This document shows, one piece after another, positions 38,301-46,445 of a DNA stretch of 64,000 nt (its first letter is position 1; every line of letters starts with the position of its first letter). The position numbers and the translations under genes are program-made. The notes beneath the pieces are model-generated. The model did no database searches, was not told where the DNA came from, and saw nothing but the letters and a program-made list of their open reading frames with translations. Origin of the DNA: Sphingomonas oligophenolica (lineage in GTDB: Bacteria; Pseudomonadota; Alphaproteobacteria; Sphingomonadales; Sphingomonadaceae); assembly GCF_006438955.1 (NCBI RefSeq), contig NZ_RCZK01000002.1, forward strand, positions 62,001 through 126,000. Reading direction: 5' to 3'.

Positions 38301-39089
38301 ATGACCGACACCGCCACGCTTCACCTCGCCGGAACATATCGCCGCCGGGTCGCCGCATCGCTGGCGCGGATCTGGGAGAATGTGTTCGACTGGGAGCATC
38401 TGGCGCATCTTCACGACGGCAGCTTCGCGGACTGTGTGCTGCTCGATCGTGGTTCGTGGGGGTGGCGCGTGGCGCTGACCCCGATGGGCGGGACCGCGCG
38501 GGAGATCGAAATGCGCGCGGATCGTGCGATGGGACGATACACCTCGACCACGCTCGACGGCGTCGGCACCGGCAGCAAAATCCGCGTGACACTCACGCCG
38601 CATGGAGCCGGATCGGTCGACGTGCTCGTCGCATTCCACCTGCCCGAAGCCAATCCCGGTCGGCTCGCCGCGTTGGGCGAGGCCTATGCCGCTGCCTACG
38701 CGCGGTTGTGGGATGAGGACGAGGCGATGATGCAGGCGCGCGAGCGGATGCTGGCGCGGCCAAACCGCATTGATCGAACCGCTCCCCCGCTCGATCTCGG
38801 CGACGAGCACCTCGTCCGGGCGGCGCTCCCGCTCTTTTTCGAGCTGGGTGGCGCGATATTTCGTCTGGTCCGGCTGAACGGCAATCTCGTCGCGCATGCG
38901 GCGATCTGTCCGCACTGGCTCGGACCGCTCGATACTGCGCCCGTCATCGACGGTGCGATTCGATGCCCCTGGCATGGCTATCGGTTCGATGTCGTCAGCG
39001 GACGATGCGCCGCGCATCCCGAGGTGCGGCTCGCCGCCGCGCCGTCGATCCGGATCGACGACGGACGCGTGATCGCGCGGCTGTGCTGA
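38301..39089 (+). CDS. Rieske [2Fe-2S] protein with the iron-sulfur domain at the C-terminus
   Basis: A protein of 262 residues. The C-terminal domain, about 175-262, has both Rieske motifs, CPHWLGP and CPWHGYRFD, so the cluster is bound by two Cys and two His. The N-terminal 165 residues resemble the helix-grip fold of SRPBCC proteins (WENVFDWEHLAHLHDGSF). In aromatic-ring oxygenases the order is Rieske first, so this arrangement is inverted and no mononuclear iron triad is obvious. The start at 38301 has GGGAG seven bases upstream; an ATG at 38262 would add 13 residues. It could be an electron-transfer or oxygenase component. Confidence 0.8.
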   Translation: MTDTATLHLAGTYRRRVAASLARIWENVFDWEHLAHLHDGSFADCVLLDRGSWGWRVALTPMGGTAREIEMRADRAMGRYTSTTLDGVGTGSKIRVTLTPHGAGSVDVLVAFHLPEANPGRLAALGEAYAAAYARLWDEDEAMMQARERMLARPNRIDRTAPPLDLGDEHLVRAALPLFFELGGAIFRLVRLNGNLVAHAAICPHWLGPLDTAPVIDGAIRCPWHGYRFDVVSGRCAAHPEVRLAAAPSIRIDDGRVIARLC

Positions 39090-39162
39090 ACCGCGCCGCG
39101 TTCACCACCGCGACGGTTTGCGTTGCCCCCAAGCCAAGCAAAGGACGGCTTGCGGAGTTGTC

Positions 39163-39480
39163 ATGCTGACCGCCCTCCAGACCTGGTTCTTCGGACTCGG
39201 CGCGCGCTACGGCGTGGATCCATTCGTGTTCGGCGCGATCTATGTCGGTGCCATCCCGTTCTTCCTGTTGTCGATCGGCTGGTTGGTGACGCGGCTGCGC
39301 GCGGGTCGATCGATCGTCCTTCCCGTCCTGTGCGCCGGTTTCTGCTTCATCTCGGCCTATCTGTATCTCGCGGTCGTCGGACACGACATCCCAGTCTGGG
39401 TATGGGCGGCGCTCGGCGTGCTGGTCGCTTATGGTGCCGTTTCCACGATCCGGGATGTCCGCCGACGCGCACGTCCCTGA
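39163..39480 (+). CDS. Small membrane protein, three predicted spans
   Basis: A protein of 105 residues with hydrophobic segments at about 18-40, 49-70 and 75-95, and a basic tail (RDVRRRARP). No family recognised. GGAG five bases before the ATG supports the start. It is 73 bases after the Rieske gene on the same strand and may be co-transcribed with it. Confidence 0.65.
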   Translation: MLTALQTWFFGLGARYGVDPFVFGAIYVGAIPFFLLSIGWLVTRLRAGRSIVLPVLCAGFCFISAYLYLAVVGHDIPVWVWAALGVLVAYGAVSTIRDVRRRARP

Positions 39481-39576
39481 TCGCCACTCGGCAAGGATCA
39501 CGGCGCGTGCAACGGTCCGGCGGGGCGCGCGTGCAGCCGTCTTTACCGGACCCACGACATCCGCAACTGGATGTGA

Positions 39577-40308
39577 TTACCGGATATGCGGATAGCGCTC
39601 GCCAAGGCGGGCGTGCAGACCCACCGCCCAGCGGATTCCGACCGTGAAATAAATCCAGTTCGCCTTCCACTCCCCCCACGCCGCGACGCGCCGGTCGGAG
39701 GTCAGGATGATGCGGTTGACCAAGCGAACGCGGCCGAAGCGCGCCATCTTCACACACAGATCGGCCTCTTCCATCACGCTCATGCCGGGGTCGCAGCCCC
39801 CCGCCGCGAGGAAATCGGCGCGGCGAAAGAACATCGCGTGATCGCCGAACAGCAGCCGGACGCCGCGGAAGAACAGATGCGGTCGCAGCAGCAATGGCGC
39901 GTACCAGGTCTTGATCCAGTTATGGAACGATGTCGCCCAGCGCACCTTGTCCGGCCCGCTGAGCAACGGCGTGAACCCCGCCAGCGCGATCCCCGGATCG
40001 GCGAGCGTCCGGCGAATCACCGCGATCATGTCGTCGGGCGGTTGGGTGTCGGCGTGGAGGACGCAGACGATCGTGCTGCCGGCCGCATCGACCCCGCGAT
40101 TGATCTGGCACGCGCGGCTCTGCTCGTGATGCTCGATCACGGTAAACCCGAACGCGCGTGCGATATCGGCGGTGCCGTCGGTACTGCCGCCATCGACCAC
40201 CAGAATTTCGTCAGGCGACGGATCGAGCGCGGCGATCAGGCGCGCGAGCCGTGGCAAGGTCGTCGCCTCGTCGAGCGTGGGGATCACGACCGCTACGGTG
40301 TCGGTCAT
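39577..40308 (-). CDS. TIGR04283-type family 2 glycosyltransferase
   Basis: A protein of 243 residues. The GT2 fold has VVIPTLDEATTL, the DxD-like VLHADTQ and FGDHAMFFRR, and a Pro-rich membrane-proximal region near LLLRPHLFF. The family is named after arsenosugar clusters, but neither ArsM nor ArsS is present in this window. It transfers a sugar from a nucleotide donor to an unknown acceptor at the membrane surface. The start at 40308 overlaps the partner gene stop (ATGA); an upstream extension of 16 residues is rejected. Confidence 0.82.
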   Translation of the reverse strand: MTDTVAVVIPTLDEATTLPRLARLIAALDPSPDEILVVDGGSTDGTADIARAFGFTVIEHHEQSRACQINRGVDAAGSTIVCVLHADTQPPDDMIAVIRRTLADPGIALAGFTPLLSGPDKVRWATSFHNWIKTWYAPLLLRPHLFFRGVRLLFGDHAMFFRRADFLAAGGCDPGMSVMEEADLCVKMARFGRVRLVNRIILTSDRRVAAWGEWKANWIYFTVGIRWAVGLHARLGERYPHIR

Positions 40309-40886
40309 GGCGCGATGAGGTCCGGCCACCGCGCCAGATCCTCGGGCCGGTCGCAATCGGCCAGTTCGGGGAGCACGACCGGATCAATCCCGACGGCATG
40401 GAGCCGCGCAACCGTCTGCTGGAACACGGCGTCGGTGCTCCAGGCGATGCCCTCGAATATCTGCGGCACCACGCGCGCCAGTCCGAGCAGCCAATAGCCG
40501 CCATCCTCTGCCGGGCCGATCACGGCGGGCGCGTGCGCGAGCGCGTCGGCGGCGTTACGTAGCAACACAGGCGTTACATCCGGCGCATCGGCACCGATGA
40601 CGATCGTCGGATAGGGCGGTGCGGCCCGCGCCAACCGTTGGCCGAGATCGCCCTCGCCCTGATCGACGATATCGGCCACGCCGAGCCAGTCGGCGAATGT
40701 CGCGACCGCAGCGCCGGTGACGCGGATTTCCAGCACCAGCCCCGACTCGCGGACTGCCATTATCGTCCGTTCGGTCAGCCTCCGGTGCAACGCCGCTGCA
40801 CCCGCGGCGCCGAGCGCGGGGATCAACCGGGTCTTCGCCTTGCCCGGTTCGGGATAGCGGGTGAACATGACGACGCGCGGGTCCAT
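40305..40886 (-). CDS. TIGR04282/DUF2064 nucleotidyl- or glycosyltransferase
   Basis: A protein of 193 residues. The N-terminus MFTRYPEPGKAKTRL and the central IVIGADAPDV and GPAEDGGYWLLGL blocks identify DUF2064. The fold is CofC/MobA-like, so nucleotidyl transfer is as likely as sugar transfer. It almost always pairs with a TIGR04283 enzyme, as it does here through a four-base overlap. The start at 40886 is 28 bases from the divergent hydroxylase start. Confidence 0.85.
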   Translation of the reverse strand: MDPRVVMFTRYPEPGKAKTRLIPALGAAGAAALHRRLTERTIMAVRESGLVLEIRVTGAAVATFADWLGVADIVDQGEGDLGQRLARAAPPYPTIVIGADAPDVTPVLLRNAADALAHAPAVIGPAEDGGYWLLGLARVVPQIFEGIAWSTDAVFQQTVARLHAVGIDPVVLPELADCDRPEDLARWPDLIAP

Positions 40887-40914
40887 GCCCGGTCGATAGC
40901 CGGGTTGGGCAACC

Positions 40915-41790
40915 ATGCCTATCGTCGACTGTTATGCCTTCATGCCCAGACCACGTGGTGACCGAACCCTGATGATCGCAAGCGGCGCGGCGCTCGCTGG
41001 AGCCGCGCTGACGCTGTTCTTCGCCGAACGCAAGCGCCCGCTGCGTCGGCCCACCCAAGTCGAACCGGCGCGCAGCATCGCCAATCTCGCACTCGGCGCG
41101 ATCAGCATGGCAACGGTCGCGCTGGTCGAAATGCCGCTCACGCGACCGCTTGCTGCGCGTGCCCAGCGCGACCGGCGCGGCGTGGTCCAGATGATGCCGC
41201 TCCCCGACTGGCTGCGCGATGCGGCGGCGGTGCTGCTGATGGATTATACCATCTACCTCTGGCACATCGCGACCCATAAGGTGCCGTTGTTGTGGCGCTT
41301 CCATCTGGTCCATCATATCGATCTCGATCTCGATACGACCACCGCGCTGCGCTTTCACGGCATCGACATGGCGATCTCCGCGCCGGTGCGCGCGGCGCAG
41401 GTGGCGGTGATCGGCGTCAGTCCGCGCGCGCTGGCGATCTGGCAGCGCTGGTTCTTCATCTCGGTCCTGTTCCACCACAGCAATCTGCGATTGCCCGAAC
41501 GCTTCGAACGTCTGCTCGCCCGCTTCGTCACAACGCCGCGAATGCATGGCATCCACCACAGCGCGGTGCGCAGCGAGACCGATTCCAACTGGTCGAGCGG
41601 ATTTGCGCTCTGGGATCATCTCCACCGAACCTTTCGCCTCGACGTGCCGCAGGACAAAATTTCGATCGGCGTCCCCGCCTATCGCGACCCAAACGCGCTG
41701 CGGGTGCTGCCGTCGCTAGAGATGCCGTTTGGCCCGGAGCATGACGCCTGGTCAGCGTCGCCGGTCAGGAATCCAACCGCGATACAGTGA
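40915..41790 (+). CDS. Sterol-desaturase/fatty-acid-hydroxylase family membrane enzyme
   Basis: A protein of 291 residues with about four spans. The di-iron histidine boxes are all present: WHIATHK, HLVHHID, FHHSN and HGIHHSAV. These bind two iron atoms for oxygen-dependent hydroxylation or desaturation of a lipid. The substrate may be a hopanoid, carotenoid or fatty acid. Internal in-frame ATGs at 40942 and 40972 are alternative starts. The last 112 bases overlap the convergent epimerase gene. Confidence 0.85.
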   Translation: MPIVDCYAFMPRPRGDRTLMIASGAALAGAALTLFFAERKRPLRRPTQVEPARSIANLALGAISMATVALVEMPLTRPLAARAQRDRRGVVQMMPLPDWLRDAAAVLLMDYTIYLWHIATHKVPLLWRFHLVHHIDLDLDTTTALRFHGIDMAISAPVRAAQVAVIGVSPRALAIWQRWFFISVLFHHSNLRLPERFERLLARFVTTPRMHGIHHSAVRSETDSNWSSGFALWDHLHRTFRLDVPQDKISIGVPAYRDPNALRVLPSLEMPFGPEHDAWSASPVRNPTAIQ

Positions 41791-42758
41791 TCGATCAGCC
41801 GCTTGAGGTACGCGAACCCGGTGGGTGGACAGGCAAGACCGGTCAGCGTCTGGAACCGGGCATCGTTAAAGCGCGGGGCGCGCTGGAAATAGCTGCTGTA
41901 TCGTCCCGCAACGCGGGCATAGAGGCGGCGTTCGAGCGCTGGCAGCGCGGCCAGATCGAACGCCTCGGGCGCGGTCAGGGTCGGCGCGTTGAACTGAGGG
42001 TAGCTGGCGATCGCGGCGGCAAAGGTGGTGACCGGCACGGGCTGCGCGGAGACCAGGTGAAAGCGCCCGCCCGCCGCCGCCGCCATGGTTTCGGCCAGCG
42101 CAACGATGCCCGCCGCGACGTGATCGATCGGCACGAAATCGATCGTCGCATCGGCGGTCGCCGCCATGTGACGCACGCGGCCCTCCGCGATCAGCTTGAA
42201 AGCGGCATAGGTGGTGTCGAAGCTACGGATCGCGCCAGTTCCTGAATCGCCGACCACCACGCTCGGCCGCGCGATCGCCCATCGTAGTCCGCTGGCGGCG
42301 ACCAGGGCCTCGCCGGCCGCCTTGCTCGCCTCATAGCCATTGGCGAAACCCGTCGCGGGCAAGGCATCATCCTCGCCGATCGTGCCGCCGCGTGGTCCGC
42401 AGACATAGGCGGTGCTGACGTGAAGGAACGCCATTCCCCCCGCCTTCGCCACGCCAAGCGCGTTGGCGACACCGCCGATATTGGTCACGCGATAGTCAGC
42501 CTCGGCAAGGTCGAACCGCGTCGTCGCGGCGCAGTGGATCAGCAGGTCGTGATCGCCGACGGTCGCTGCAGATAGCCCCAGTCCAGGCTGGGTCACGTCG
42601 CCGGGCAAGATGGCGTGTAGCGCCGGCACCTGCCCATCATTGCCAAGCACATCGGGATTGCTGTGGACCATCGCGCTGATCCGGTGACCGCGCGCGCTGA
42701 GCCGATTGGCGACCTCACCCCCGATCAGGCCTGCTGCGCCGGTGATGAGAATCCGCAT
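41679..42758 (-). CDS. SDR-family NAD-dependent epimerase/reductase
   Basis: A protein of 359 residues. The Rossmann motif GAAGLIGG is at the N-terminus, and YEASKAAGE supplies the catalytic Tyr and Lys. The arrangement is that of extended SDRs acting on nucleotide sugars or sterol-like substrates, often with a C-terminal substrate domain. The gene converges on the hydroxylase gene with a long 3' overlap. The start at 42758 is 48 bases from the divergent flavoprotein gene, so the two may share a promoter region. Confidence 0.85.
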   Translation of the reverse strand: MRILITGAAGLIGGEVANRLSARGHRISAMVHSNPDVLGNDGQVPALHAILPGDVTQPGLGLSAATVGDHDLLIHCAATTRFDLAEADYRVTNIGGVANALGVAKAGGMAFLHVSTAYVCGPRGGTIGEDDALPATGFANGYEASKAAGEALVAASGLRWAIARPSVVVGDSGTGAIRSFDTTYAAFKLIAEGRVRHMAATADATIDFVPIDHVAAGIVALAETMAAAAGGRFHLVSAQPVPVTTFAAAIASYPQFNAPTLTAPEAFDLAALPALERRLYARVAGRYSSYFQRAPRFNDARFQTLTGLACPPTGFAYLKRLIDHCIAVGFLTGDADQASCSGPNGISSDGSTRSAFGSR

Positions 42759-42806
42759 TCTTCGCTCATGGTGCAACGATCGCATTGGTGCAAACGTATC
42801 TTCTGC

Positions 42807-44222
42807 ATGAGCGAACGCTTCGACCTGATTGTGATCGGCGCCGGATCGGCCGGACTGACCGCCGCGGGTGGCGCGGCGATGTTCGGGCTGAAGGTTGCGC
42901 TGGTCGAGGCTGGCGCGATGGGTGGCGAATGCCTCAATACGGGATGCGTTCCTTCGAAGGCGCTGCTTGCTGCGGCGGCGTGCGCGCACGGCGCGCGGGA
43001 CGGTGCGCGGTTCGGGGTCGGCGCATCGCCAACGGTCACCTGGTCCGGTGTTCGGACACATATCGCTGGCGCGATCGCGGCGATCGCGCCGAATGATGCG
43101 CAGGAACGTTTCGAGGCGATGGGGATCGACGTTATCCGCACCCGCGCGCACTTCCTCGACGATCGAACGCTGGGGGTCGGCAATCGTCGACTGACCGCAC
43201 CGCGGATCGTGATTGCGACGGGATCGAATCCCGCAGTCCCCGCGATCGAGGGGCTGGCGGACGTACCCTATCTGACGAACGAGACCATCTTTTCGCTCGA
43301 TGTTTTGCCCGATCATCTCGTCATCCTCGGCGGAGGTGCGGTCGGCATCGAAATGGCGCAGGCGTTCCGGCGGCTCGGCGCGGCGGTGACCGTGATCGCG
43401 CCGCATCCACCGCTTGCGCGCGACGATGCCGAAGCGGCGGCGGTGGTGCTCCGCGCGTTGCGCGACGAAGGCGTGGTGTTCGAGACCGGACACCAGGCGA
43501 CGCGCATCGTCGGACAGGACGGCAAGATCACGGTCACCCTCGCCGATGGACGCGCGATCACGGGCAGTCATTTGCTGGTCGCGACCGGACGGCGCGCCAA
43601 TATCGCGGACCTCGATCTGGCCTCTGCCGGAGTGGAAGCAGGCGATGACGGCATCGTCGTCGATGCGCAGCGGCGCTCCGCCAACAAGCGCATCTATGCG
43701 ATCGGCGATTGCCGCGCGGGACCGCGGCTCACCCATGTCGCGGGCTATGAGGGCTCGCTGGTCGCGCTCAACATCGCGCTTGGTTTGCCCGGCAAGGTCG
43801 ATTGGCGGGCATTGCCCCACGTCCTGTACACCGATCCCGAACTCGCGCAGATCGGGCTGACCGAGGCCGCTGCACGCGAGAAATATGGTGAGGTCGATGT
43901 GACGCGCGATACGTTCGCCGATAATGACCGCGCGGTGACCGAAGGCGACACCCGTGGGTTTCTAAAGCTCATCCGGCATCGCCGCAGGGTCGTCGGCGTC
44001 ACGATCGTCGGCGCGCATGCCGGCGACCTGCTGCTCCCCTGGACGCAAATCATTACCGGCAAGGCGACCGCCTTCGCGCTCGGCTCGGCCATCGTCGCCT
44101 ATCCTTCCCTATCCGAAATCGCCAAGGCCGCGGCCTTTCGCGCCTATGCCCCGGCAGTCTTCGGGCCATGGCCGAAACGCTGGGCGGGGATCGTCGCGCG
44201 AACCCGGCGGTGGAGAGCATGA
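42807..44222 (+). CDS. MerA-like FAD-dependent pyridine nucleotide-disulfide oxidoreductase
   Basis: A protein of 471 residues. An FAD-binding GAGSAG (11-16) is followed by the redox disulfide in ECLNTGCVPSKALL (Cys42, Cys47), an NAD(P)-binding GGGAVGIEMA and a dimerisation domain. The position that is His in lipoamide dehydrogenase is Tyr (AYPSLSE), as in mercuric reductase-like enzymes. No N-terminal HMA domain or C-terminal Cys pair is present, so mercury reduction is unlikely. The start at 42807 gives the family N-terminus. It overlaps the radical SAM gene by four bases. Confidence 0.88.
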   Translation: MSERFDLIVIGAGSAGLTAAGGAAMFGLKVALVEAGAMGGECLNTGCVPSKALLAAAACAHGARDGARFGVGASPTVTWSGVRTHIAGAIAAIAPNDAQERFEAMGIDVIRTRAHFLDDRTLGVGNRRLTAPRIVIATGSNPAVPAIEGLADVPYLTNETIFSLDVLPDHLVILGGGAVGIEMAQAFRRLGAAVTVIAPHPPLARDDAEAAAVVLRALRDEGVVFETGHQATRIVGQDGKITVTLADGRAITGSHLLVATGRRANIADLDLASAGVEAGDDGIVVDAQRRSANKRIYAIGDCRAGPRLTHVAGYEGSLVALNIALGLPGKVDWRALPHVLYTDPELAQIGLTEAAAREKYGEVDVTRDTFADNDRAVTEGDTRGFLKLIRHRRRVVGVTIVGAHAGDLLLPWTQIITGKATAFALGSAIVAYPSLSEIAKAAAFRAYAPAVFGPWPKRWAGIVARTRRWRA

Positions 44223-45205
44223 CGCGGGCGCGCACGATTCCGACCGGCCCCTCGCCATTCCGCATCGCGGCACCGGCGCTGCCGCCCGCGAAATTCACCG
44301 ATCCAGCGGTGACCGCGGCGGGGGAGCCACGTGCGCAGGTTCCGCTGATCGCGCTCGACACCCTGTGGTTCAACACCGGCACCTTGTGCAATCTGGCCTG
44401 CGCGACCTGCTATATCGAGAGTTCGCCGACCAACGACGCGCTGATCTATCTGACTGCCGACGAGGTGACACGCTTCCTCGACGAGATCGCCGACGATGGT
44501 TTGGCGACCCGCGAGATCGGCTTTACCGGCGGCGAGCCGTTCATGAACCCCGAGATCGTGGCGATGCTCGATCGATCGCTCGCTCGCGGCCATGCGGTGC
44601 TGATGCTGACGAACGCGATGCGGCCGATGCGGCGTCACGAGGCCGCGCTACTGGACCTGCGCGAGCGTTACGGCGATCGGCTGACACTGCGCGTCAGCCT
44701 CGATCACTATGACCAGGAGATCCACGAGGCCGAACGCGGCGCGCGCAGTTGGCGACCGGCGCTGGACGGGCTTCGCTGGCTGTCCGCCAATGGTTTCTCG
44801 ATCGCGATAGCCGGTCGTCATCTCGCCGCCGAGGCAGATTACGCGGCGCGCGCCGGCTATGCCGCACTGTTCGCTGCCCAAGGGATCGCGATCGAGGCGC
44901 GGGACCCCTCGCGGCTAGTGCTGTTTCCCGAAATGGACGCCGCGGCCGACGTGCCGGAGATCACCACCGCCTGCTGGAGTATTCTCGGCAAATCGCCCGC
45001 CGACATCATGTGCGCGACCAGCCGCATGGTCGTCCACCGCCGCGGTGAGGATCGCGCACGGGTGGTCGCCTGCACCTTGATTCCTCACGATCCCGGCTTC
45101 GATCTCGGTAACACGCTCAGCCATGCGACTGGTCGTCTGGTAGCCCTCAATCACCCGCACTGCGCCCGGTTTTGCGTTCTCGGTGGCGCGAGCTGCTCGG
45201 GCTAG
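44219..45205 (+). CDS. Radical SAM enzyme with Cys-rich C-terminus
   Basis: A protein of 328 residues. Cys57, Cys61 and Cys64 form the CxxxCxxC cluster (TLCNLACATC), followed by GFTGGEPFMNP for S-adenosylmethionine binding. The second half contains at least six further Cys residues (around ACWSILG, MCATSR, VACTLIP and the terminal CARFCVLGGASCSG), which could hold an auxiliary iron-sulfur cluster as in SPASM-type enzymes. The product is unknown. The start at 44219 has GGAG five bases upstream and overlaps the flavoprotein stop (ATGA). Confidence 0.88.
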   Translation: MTRARTIPTGPSPFRIAAPALPPAKFTDPAVTAAGEPRAQVPLIALDTLWFNTGTLCNLACATCYIESSPTNDALIYLTADEVTRFLDEIADDGLATREIGFTGGEPFMNPEIVAMLDRSLARGHAVLMLTNAMRPMRRHEAALLDLRERYGDRLTLRVSLDHYDQEIHEAERGARSWRPALDGLRWLSANGFSIAIAGRHLAAEADYAARAGYAALFAAQGIAIEARDPSRLVLFPEMDAAADVPEITTACWSILGKSPADIMCATSRMVVHRRGEDRARVVACTLIPHDPGFDLGNTLSHATGRLVALNHPHCARFCVLGGASCSG

Positions 45206-45319
45206 TGGCTCGATAGCGAAATGCCGCGTCCCGGCAACTCGCTCGCCAGTGTCCGCACAGTAAGGTCCGGCTGCACGCTCAGCGTGAACGGAAATAATTC
45301 AGCCTCGGTGAAAACGACG

Positions 45320-45778
45320 CTAGAATGCCAGCGCCAGGCGATCCTGGAGCCCGTGGACCGGGCTCGGCGCCTGCGCCACGCCTTGCGCCCGGTCGAGCAG
45401 GCCGACGCGGCGGTGGAGATCGGCGCTCGCCGCGATCAGCGCGCGTGCGCGCGGCGGGAGCGCGCCGACGAGATCGGCATCGAACACCGGCGCGTCGCCC
45501 AGGCGGCGCGACGGATCGAGCGCGTCGCGCGCGCGCATCTCGCCCGCATCGACCGCGCGTTGAGTCAAAAGCCAGGCGATGACGTGCATCAACCGCGTCG
45601 TGACCTTGAGCGATTCGCAGCTGAAGCCGACCCGCACCAGCGGATCGAGCGCCTCGCGCTCGGCGCGTCCCGCTTCGTCGAAATAGCTCCGCGCCTCGTC
45701 CGCCAGCAACATCGCTTCGGTGTAGAGCGAATCGATCAGCTTGCGCTGGATCCGCGAATCAGGCGGTGGCCGGTCCAT
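45320..45778 (-). CDS. DUF1465 family protein
   Basis: A protein of 152 residues. The signature LIDSLYTEAMLLADEARSYFD near the N-terminus identifies DUF1465, an alphaproteobacterial family of unknown role. The fold is helical, with no signal peptide or membrane spans. The start at 45778 was chosen for the family N-terminus. It is followed by 83 bases before a DUF465 gene on the same strand. Confidence 0.85.
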   Translation of the reverse strand: MDRPPPDSRIQRKLIDSLYTEAMLLADEARSYFDEAGRAEREALDPLVRVGFSCESLKVTTRLMHVIAWLLTQRAVDAGEMRARDALDPSRRLGDAPVFDADLVGALPPRARALIAASADLHRRVGLLDRAQGVAQAPSPVHGLQDRLALAF

Positions 45779-45860
45779 GCCGCTTGGTGGCACAGCACGG
45801 CCCCCCTCGCCAGCCGTCAGCGTCGCCGATCAGACCCAAGCGTGTACCGATCCGGACCAG

Positions 45861-46058
45861 TTACGCGATGATGTCGGGGATCAGCTGATCCTCGACCACC
45901 GCGATCTCGTCCTTGAGGCGCAGCTTGCGTTTCTTGAGCCGCGCGAGCTGGAGCTGGTCGGGCTGACCCGCGAATGCGAGCGCGTCGATCGCGGCATCGA
46001 GATCGCGGTGTTCGGTCCGCAATTGTGCGAGCCGACCGATGAGTTGCTGTTCGTCCAT
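45861..46058 (-). CDS. Small DUF465 (YdcH-like) protein
   Basis: A protein of 65 residues, helical and highly charged, with the family pattern LIGRLAQLRTEHRDLDAAID and LKKRKLRLKDEIA. GGGGG five bases before the ATG at 46058 supports this start. The function is unknown. It diverges from a second DUF465 gene 173 bases away, an arrangement that suggests duplication and a shared control region. Confidence 0.82.
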   Translation of the reverse strand: MDEQQLIGRLAQLRTEHRDLDAAIDALAFAGQPDQLQLARLKKRKLRLKDEIAVVEDQLIPDIIA

Positions 46059-46231
46059 CGCCACCCCCATCGCGCCTGTCGCGCGCCGAGCCCTAGCAAC
46101 ATGTCGATCGGACACCAACCATCGCATCGGGTCGCTCGGTTAATCGCGTCGCGTCGAATTCCTGGCGACTTTTTCGCGCCGAGATGGTTTACTCAATTCC
46201 CCTAACCGCATGCACCAGGAGGTATCCCACT
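46059..46231. promoter_or_regulatory. Divergent promoter region between two DUF465 genes
   Basis: These 173 bases separate two divergent starts. The right half is AT-richer (around TTTTTCGCGCCGAGATGG). No gene and no convincing operator was seen. Confidence 0.4.
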
Positions 46232-46387
46232 ATGCAGACGACGCATCAGATGGCGCTGGAAACCAAGCACGCGACGCTGGACAAGCGTATCGCGGACGAA
46301 ACGCATCGTCCGCTGCCCGATGCGATCCGCCTGGCGGACCTGAAGAAACATAAATTGAAGATCAAGGAAGAGATCGCGCACCTCTGA
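46232..46387 (+). CDS. Second small DUF465 (YdcH-like) protein
   Basis: A protein of 51 residues. The sequence LADLKKHKLKIKEEIAHL is the DUF465 core, and the N-terminal half also matches. AGGAGGT ten bases before the ATG is an almost perfect ribosome site, stronger than most in this window, so expression is probably high. The function is unknown. It diverges from a longer paralogue. Confidence 0.85.
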   Translation: MQTTHQMALETKHATLDKRIADETHRPLPDAIRLADLKKHKLKIKEEIAHL

Positions 46388-46400
46388 CATCCATCGTCGG

Positions 46401-46418
46401 CCCCGCCAGATGGCGGGG
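46401..46418. terminator. Hairpin after the second DUF465 gene
   Basis: CCCCGCCA at 46401-46408 pairs with TGGCGGGG at 46411-46418 around a two-base loop. No T run follows. It sits between convergent genes and could act as a weak bidirectional terminator. Confidence 0.45.
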
Positions 46419-46445
46419 TCGCTGGTGTCGTGCGTCGATCGGCGG

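Noticed and set aside
39577..40886. Arsenosugar biosynthesis pathway
   Set aside because: Only the TIGR04282/04283 family names point to arsenic. The arsenic methyltransferase and the ArsS radical SAM enzyme were not found; the radical SAM protein nearby has a different signature.
42807..44222. Mercuric reductase
   Set aside because: The N-terminal metal-binding domain and the C-terminal Cys pair are missing and no mer genes are adjacent.
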